64,000 bases of DNA. Origin: Flavobacteriaceae bacterium UJ101. GTDB taxonomy: Bacteria > Bacteroidota > Bacteroidia > Flavobacteriales > UJ101. Every line of letters starts with the position of its first letter. Within the stretch, counting starts at the first letter, position 1. Below, in pieces: positions 58,221 to 64,000 of the stretch. The notes beneath the pieces are model-generated. The model had not been told where the DNA came from, did no database searches, and saw nothing but the letters and a program-made list of their open reading frames with translations. Location: positions 1,064,501-1,128,500 of the forward strand of contig CP016269.1 of NCBI GenBank assembly GCA_001880285.1, in the 5' to 3' direction. Position numbers and translations under genes: made by a program.

Positions 58221-58925
58221 ATGACAAAAGAAGAGTTTCATAAAATAATGGATCATCCTTTTGATTTAACACAAGAGGAAACTAATTCAATTAATAAACT
58301 AATTGAAAAACATCCTTATTTTCTAACTGCAAGACTTCTCTCACTTCGTGGTATAAAAAATCATGCTGCAGAAAACTATAATGAATCTTTAAAAAAAGTA
58401 GCTTCTTATTCCACTGATAGAACCCTATTATTCGATTATATTACACATAAAAAAATATTAGAAAAAAATATTTTAGAAGAGGCTCAAAAGGCAAAAGAAA
58501 TAACCACTTCATCTATTCATCAAGAGAATACAAATTCAGAAGAAGCTTTTATTAATCCAGCAAAACCCAAAGAATTTAATAAAAATGAATTTCACTCTTT
58601 TTCACAATGGTTAAAAATATCAACACAAAATTTAGAAGATGAATCAATCAATCAAAATGCTAAATTTTCAGCTATTGATCGATTTATTGAATTAAACCCA
58701 AAACTTTCCCCTATTAAAGATCGACAAAAAAATATTGATATCGCATTGAACAGTATCACTGAGAATCAAAATTTAATGACCGAAACTTTAGCTAAAATAT
58801 ACGTTGAACAAAAAAAGTATGATAAAGCAATTCAAGCTTTTAAAATATTAAGTTTGAAATATCCAGAAAAAAGTGGTTTCTTTGCAGACCAGATCAAAGC
58901 AATTAAAAAATTAGATAAAAAATAA
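58221..58925 (+). CDS. TPR-like hypothetical protein
   Basis: The 234-residue cytosolic protein is helical; the last third (AKIYVEQKKYDKAIQAFKIL, SLKYPEKSGFFADQIKAIKKL) reads as one TPR unit. The ATG at 58221 follows the lptE stop by two bases; a TTG overlapping the stop is possible. It sits between lptE and secG, an order common in this class. Function unknown. Confidence 0.75.
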   Translation: MTKEEFHKIMDHPFDLTQEETNSINKLIEKHPYFLTARLLSLRGIKNHAAENYNESLKKVASYSTDRTLLFDYITHKKILEKNILEEAQKAKEITTSSIHQENTNSEEAFINPAKPKEFNKNEFHSFSQWLKISTQNLEDESINQNAKFSAIDRFIELNPKLSPIKDRQKNIDIALNSITENQNLMTETLAKIYVEQKKYDKAIQAFKILSLKYPEKSGFFADQIKAIKKLDKK

Positions 58926-58930
58926 TAATT

Positions 58931-59245
58931 ATGAGCGGAGCAGCTTTAATTTTAATGATATTAATAGGACTAGCTTGTATAGCTATTATATTGGTTATTA
59001 TGGTTCAAAACCCTAAAGGTGGAGGTTTATCATCTTCTTTTGGTGGTTCGGGTAGTGGTTCTCAAATGTTTGGAGTTCAACGTACCAATGATTTTTTAAC
59101 TAAAGCAACATGGACTCTGGCTATTGTAATTGCAGGATTAGCTTTAACAGCTAATTTTATTATGCGTGATAAAGAAGATGCAACTTCTATTCAAGCTCCT
59201 GTACAACAAGAGCAACCTGCAGAGGTACCTCCAGCTAGTGAATAA
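58931..59245 (+). CDS. secG: Preprotein translocase subunit SecG
   Basis: The 104-residue protein has two membrane helices (about 4-27 and 57-77) around the conserved NPKGGGLSSSFGGSG loop and a Pro/Glu-rich tail. SecG assists SecYE in export. A terminator lies directly downstream. Confidence 0.95.
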   Translation: MSGAALILMILIGLACIAIILVIMVQNPKGGGLSSSFGGSGSGSQMFGVQRTNDFLTKATWTLAIVIAGLALTANFIMRDKEDATSIQAPVQQEQPAEVPPASE

Positions 59246-59272
59246 AGATTTTATTAAATAGGTATATAAAAA

Positions 59273-59302
59273 TGTCAGCTTGTCACTAAGCTGGCATTTT
59301 TT
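59273..59302 (+). terminator. Terminator of the miaB-secG block
   Basis: TGTCAGCTT and AAGCTGGCA pair (one G-U) around a 6-nt loop, followed by TTTTTTATAT. Confidence 0.85.
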
Positions 59303-59389
59303 ATATCATTTTGTCATAAATTTGGGTTTGGCATTTTTTTAGCCTTTAACCCTTCATAAATAATAATTTTAAATCAAAAAATAAACATA

Positions 59390-59662
59390 ATGAGTCAAAT
59401 CAAACCGTTAGCAGACCGAGTGGTAATTGAACCACAAGCTGCAGAAACAAAAACAGCAAGTGGAATTATCATTCCTGACAATTCGAAAGAAAAACCTCAA
59501 CAAGGAAAAATTATTGCTGTTGGCCCTGGAAAAAAAGATGAGCCTATGACTGTTAAAGAAGGTGATGTTGTTTTATATGGGAAATATTCTGGTACGGAGC
59601 TTAACTGGCAAGGGAATGATTTATTAATCATGAAAGAATCTGATATTTTAGCAATTATCTAA
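59390..59662 (+). CDS. groES: Co-chaperonin GroES
   Basis: The 90-residue lid of the chaperonin is complete, with the mobile loop near [17 protein letters not shown] and [17 protein letters not shown] at the end. groEL follows after 60 bp. I see no CIRCE element. Confidence 0.97.
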   Translation: MSQIKPLADRVVIEPQAAETKTASGIIIPDNSKEKPQQGKIIAVGPGKKDEPMTVKEGDVVLYGKYSGTELNWQGNDLLIMKESDILAII

Positions 59663-59707
59663 TAAATATAAAAATTAACATAATCACTATTTGCTTATAG
59701 CCAATAG

Positions 59708-61357
<1,650 letters not shown>

Positions 61358-61380
61358 GAATAAAATAAATAATCATAATA

Positions 61381-61410
61381 AAAGGCAAGATTTAAAAATC
61401 TTGCCTTTTA
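61381..61410. terminator. Terminator after groEL
   Basis: AAAGGCAAGATT and AATCTTGCCTTT form a 12-bp stem around a 4-nt loop followed by TATTATT; it lies between convergent genes. Confidence 0.9.
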
Positions 61411-61440
61411 TTATTTATCACAAAATAGTATAGTAAAAAA

Positions 61441-62436
61441 CTATCTCTTTACACTCAATACTTCCACTGTACCAATAGTTTCAAGACAAATGGTTCCAGT
61501 AGGAAGACTCTCACTACATTGCTTTAATGAAGCTGTCGAAATAATAATATTCCCATTTTTATCTATTGAAAGTCTTTCAACAGGTACTGTTGAATTTTCT
61601 GCTGTAGTTTGAAAAGAGATTTTACCTGGCCTAGAAGTATACGAATGACTTCCATCTGTGCTCATTAATATTCTACTAGAAGGTTTAACATTTCCAAAAA
61701 AACCATTAGTAGCAGCTGTTAATGACTCTAAATTTAATAATGAAGCTCCTGATGGAACATTTCCAACATTAGTCAACGAACTTGCATCACTCAAATCGGC
61801 TTCAATTCTTATTCCATGCAGTGAAATTGCCTGATTAGGATTATCTGTAATTCCCATTGCCATTGTAATATCACTATCTCCATTTCCTATTAAAGTAAAC
61901 ATATCTTTTTCATTTAAAGGAAACCCTGCTATTTCAGTTTCAAACTCTGCAAAGGCATCTAAAACAAGAGGTGCCACATTCCCTTTTGATAAAATATGAT
62001 TCCCTTTTTCATCAATCATATATGGGTTTCCTGCATCTGCTGCTCTAATATTTTCTATAATAGGAACTGAACTTAGTCCAACAGCAGCTCCAATTGCTCC
62101 AGTATCCGTTTCTCTATAACGCCATTCTAAATCAACAGCGTCTGATCCTGAATCTAGATTACATAACCAAGTTGCTTCAGAATGCTTATATAGCTTAACA
62201 CACTCTTCATCAGTATCATATACTAATAACCCATTTTGATCTGCCCCAACAACCATTGCATTTATTTCACTAGTCGTAAGTCGCGGTATCAAAAGTCCTT
62301 CTGGATCTGTATTTGCATTATCAGGATTATCAACAATATCAAATGTTCCTTTTGGAGAATTTGTATTAATCCCCACCTGTGAACTCCCCAAAATGCTCAG
62401 TAAAAATGAGCACCACAACAGTAATTTTTTTTTCAT
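61441..62436 (-). CDS. Secreted protein with N-terminal VGINTNSP module
   Basis: ATG 62436 (MKKKLLLWCSFLLSILGSSQ) gives a 331-residue protein with a signal peptide; the upstream ATG is rejected. Residues about 20-105 are the shared module VGINTNSPKGTFDI ... LLVYDTDEECVKLYKHSEATW. The rest is beta-rich with tail-fibre-like phrases (GHISL style: GNPYMIDEKGNHILSKGN, VERLSIDKNGNIIIST), as in phage-tail-like or surface fibres of this phylum. A TATGTTTG element at 62456-62463 (minus) is the promoter. Confidence 0.75.
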   Translation of the reverse strand: MKKKLLLWCSFLLSILGSSQVGINTNSPKGTFDIVDNPDNANTDPEGLLIPRLTTSEINAMVVGADQNGLLVYDTDEECVKLYKHSEATWLCNLDSGSDAVDLEWRYRETDTGAIGAAVGLSSVPIIENIRAADAGNPYMIDEKGNHILSKGNVAPLVLDAFAEFETEIAGFPLNEKDMFTLIGNGDSDITMAMGITDNPNQAISLHGIRIEADLSDASSLTNVGNVPSGASLLNLESLTAATNGFFGNVKPSSRILMSTDGSHSYTSRPGKISFQTTAENSTVPVERLSIDKNGNIIISTASLKQCSESLPTGTICLETIGTVEVLSVKR

Positions 62437-62455
62437 TTTTATATGTTTTTTTTGA

Positions 62456-62463
62456 CAAACATA
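62456..62463 (-). promoter_or_regulatory. -7 element of the secreted-protein gene
   Basis: TATGTTTG on the minus strand, about 20 bp before the ATG at 62436. No 11-bp-spaced boxes occur at the position where the boxed promoters have them. Confidence 0.5.
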
Positions 62464-62614
62464 CAATACAAGATGTTTAATAATATATATATTATGTTAA
62501 AAAATGTTACAGTTTATAAAAATAAACTACTGTTTAACAACACTATAACACCTTTTAAGATTTTTATAAGAGCTTTACTTTTTATATATAGAACTAATAT
62601 TTACTTCATAATAG

Positions 62615-62647
62615 AAAAAGAAGTATCAACAAGCTTGTTGACACCTC
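62615..62647 (-). terminator. Terminator of the C-terminal sorting-domain protein
   Basis: On the minus strand GAGGTGTCAACA pairs with TGTTGATACTTC (two G-U) around AGCT, followed by TTTTTC. Confidence 0.85.
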
Positions 62648-62677
62648 TTTTCTACTATCATAAAATTAAAAACTACA

Positions 62678-64000
62678 CTATTTCTTAACAATTCTTTTAG
62701 TCTGGCTCGTTCCATCCTTAAATACAACCTGATAAATATATACATCACTTCGCAATTGATGTAAATCAACTTCATAATTCTTTGTATTCTTTAAAGACTC
62801 ACTCTTTAGTACTACGTTCCCTGACAAATCAACTACTTTCCAATATTTTACAAGCTTATCTGACTTTGTTTTGATTTTTCCATCTGTTGGATTTGGATAT
62901 ACAAATAACGCTGTCTTCTCAACAGTTCCTTCATTAACTTCACCTGTTTTAACTCTACTTGAACTTGTATCACAACTCTCAAATGAAAATACCGGGTTAG
63001 CAAACCCAAAGTTTCTTCGTCCTGCATACGTCTCACTATTAGCTATGGTAAACTCATCTATTGGGCCTTTAACATTTACACAAACTTTTTGTCGATCATT
63101 CGTATCAAAACCACTAGTAATTTCTTTTCCTGTATATGTATTGTTCCCTAAATTTTCAATAGAGCTACCTAATTGCACTTCTGATGGTGAAAGATTATAT
63201 ACTTTACCCCCATTCTTCGCTATAAATCGAATCTTTTCTAATCTACTATCAGAAGAATAGTCTATATCATAAATACAGGTTCTGAAATTTTGTACCGGAC
63301 TGGAGAATTTGTATGAAACATCTTTTTCGGATGAAGAGTTAATATTATATTTGACTACTTCAACTCCATTAACTACTTCTGGAATTACGCTACCATCATT
63401 TCCATCTTCATTAAATTCAAAAACTAATGATTCCCCATTTATTAAATCAATCGTTTGAGGAGATTCTCCATTATAAGCTTCTAAATCTAATGCATCATAA
63501 CATGCTGGACAGCCATAATTTTCTGCTACTCCTGGCTCATCAGGGCAACTATCTACATCATCACAAACACCATCTCCATCACTATCTTCACATGCTAGAC
63601 AACCCTTATTTTCTGATGTACCTGCTACTTCAGGGCATTCATCACAAACATCTCCTATTCCATCCCCATCGCTATCTAATTGATCTGCATTAGCTGTAGT
63701 TGGACAATTATCTTCATCATCACAAATACCATCTCCATCACTATCTGAATCACAACTTGAATTACAATCTTCTAATGAAAATACTGGATTTGAGAATCCA
63801 AAATTACGATCAGTATCATATGTTTCACTACATAAAATTGTAAATTCATCTATAGGGCCTACTATATTAACACATACTGCTTGTTCATTATTTATTTCAA
63901 ATTTCGAAGTAGCTTTTTCACCTCTATAAGTTTGATTTCCTAAATCTTTAATTGCACTCCCTAAACTAACTTCTGAAGGACTAATCGTATATTCAACATT
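62678..64000 (-). CDS. Type IX-secreted protein, 5'-truncated by the window edge
   Basis: An open frame of 440 codons runs from the stop at 62678 to the window edge, so the start is missing. It holds two copies of one domain, each running from SPSEV through VCVN, GPIDEFTI, SETY and NFGF to NPVFS, closed by a Cys. The first is cut at the edge; between the two lie four DSDGDG-type thrombospondin type 3 calcium sites with cysteines. The last 75 residues (LFVYPNPTDGKI ... GTSQTKRIVKK) are a type A sorting signal for the type IX system. Likely a cell-surface or released protein. Cargo function unknown. Confidence 0.85.
   Translation of the reverse strand, partial: NVEYTISPSEVSLGSAIKDLGNQTYRGEKATSKFEINNEQAVCVNIVGPIDEFTILCSETYDTDRNFGFSNPVFSLEDCNSSCDSDSDGDGICDDEDNCPTTANADQLDSDGDGIGDVCDECPEVAGTSENKGCLACEDSDGDGVCDDVDSCPDEPGVAENYGCPACYDALDLEAYNGESPQTIDLINGESLVFEFNEDGNDGSVIPEVVNGVEVVKYNINSSSEKDVSYKFSSPVQNFRTCIYDIDYSSDSRLEKIRFIAKNGGKVYNLSPSEVQLGSSIENLGNNTYTGKEITSGFDTNDRQKVCVNVKGPIDEFTIANSETYAGRRNFGFANPVFSFESCDTSSSRVKTGEVNEGTVEKTALFVYPNPTDGKIKTKSDKLVKYWKVVDLSGNVVLKSESLKNTKNYEVDLHQLRSDVYIYQVVFKDGTSQTKRIVKK

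Noticed and set aside
62443-62688. Plus-strand frame of 81 codons
   Set aside because: It covers the promoter of one minus-strand gene and the terminator of another and has a composition expected of random AT-rich sequence.

Overview
The window is a chromosomal segment of an AT-rich member of the Flavobacteriia (Bacteroidota). The evidence is the gliding and type IX secretion core operon gldK-gldL-gldM-gldN, a C-terminal type IX sorting domain, many lipoproteins with Bacteroidota-style N-termini, A-rich leaders instead of Shine-Dalgarno sites, and promoters of the TAnnTTTG type. The genus cannot be fixed from the sequence. There are no insertion sequences, phage genes, CRISPR arrays, tRNAs or rRNAs that I could see.

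Layout. 1-4.7 kb: NAD kinase and a CBS protein, divergent from pdxJ, an acyl-CoA dehydrogenase and an alpha/beta hydrolase. 4.7-8.6 kb: an intergenic region with two divergent promoters, then a two-gene secreted-protein operon. 8.7-12.4 kb: an S4-domain protein, a lipoprotein pair (one with an Asp-rich calcium-binding stretch) and an aminotransferase. 12.4-18.8 kb: a secreted five-repeat protein, a 43-residue membrane microprotein, a candidate small RNA, and two paralogous membrane-anchored TPR/LuxR-type regulators. 18.9-29 kb: peroxiredoxin, a thioredoxin-like lipoprotein, a ZIP transporter, gyrB, a saccharopine dehydrogenase-like enzyme, a degenerate exonuclease/GIY-YIG protein and miaA. 29-38.7 kb: Na/Pi cotransporter, the fused B12 mutase IcmF, a class D beta-lactamase, a VOC protein, a Crp/Fnr regulator, a DJ-1 lipoprotein and dprA. 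38.8-43.3 kb: M1 peptidase, coaX, the c-di-AMP synthase dacA and a beta-barrel protein. 43.3-43.7 kb: two further candidate small RNAs. 43.7-54.8 kb: an oxidoreductase, gldNMLK, an arginase-fold protein, topA and two polytopic membrane proteins. 54.9-61.4 kb: miaB, a sigma-54 activator, lptE, a TPR-like gene, secG, groES and groEL. 61.4-64 kb: two secreted proteins, the last one cut by the window edge.

The most unusual thing is a promoter architecture that no single gene explains. Four promoters (before the secreted operon at 5.0 kb, before the repeat protein at 14.9 kb, and before candidate small RNAs at 15.4 and 43.4 kb) each carry tandem TGTAG-like pentamers exactly 11 bp apart. In all four the nearest pentamer starts exactly 43 bp upstream of the TTTG of the -7 element. 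Three further sites are near-matches. The two small-RNA candidates also share a terminator stem, and related sequences lie behind two of the weaker promoters. I read this as an undescribed regulon linking secreted adhesin-like proteins with a family of short RNAs. The two TPR/LuxR-type regulators next to it are possible, but unproven, controllers.

Housekeeping clusters behave as expected: gldKLMN builds the type IX core complex that exports proteins with sorting domains such as the one at 62.7 kb; miaB to groEL is a colinear block for tRNA modification, LPS transport, Sec export and chaperonin. Two proteins (25.5 kb and 49.5 kb) keep an enzyme fold but lack the catalytic or metal-binding residues expected of the family.
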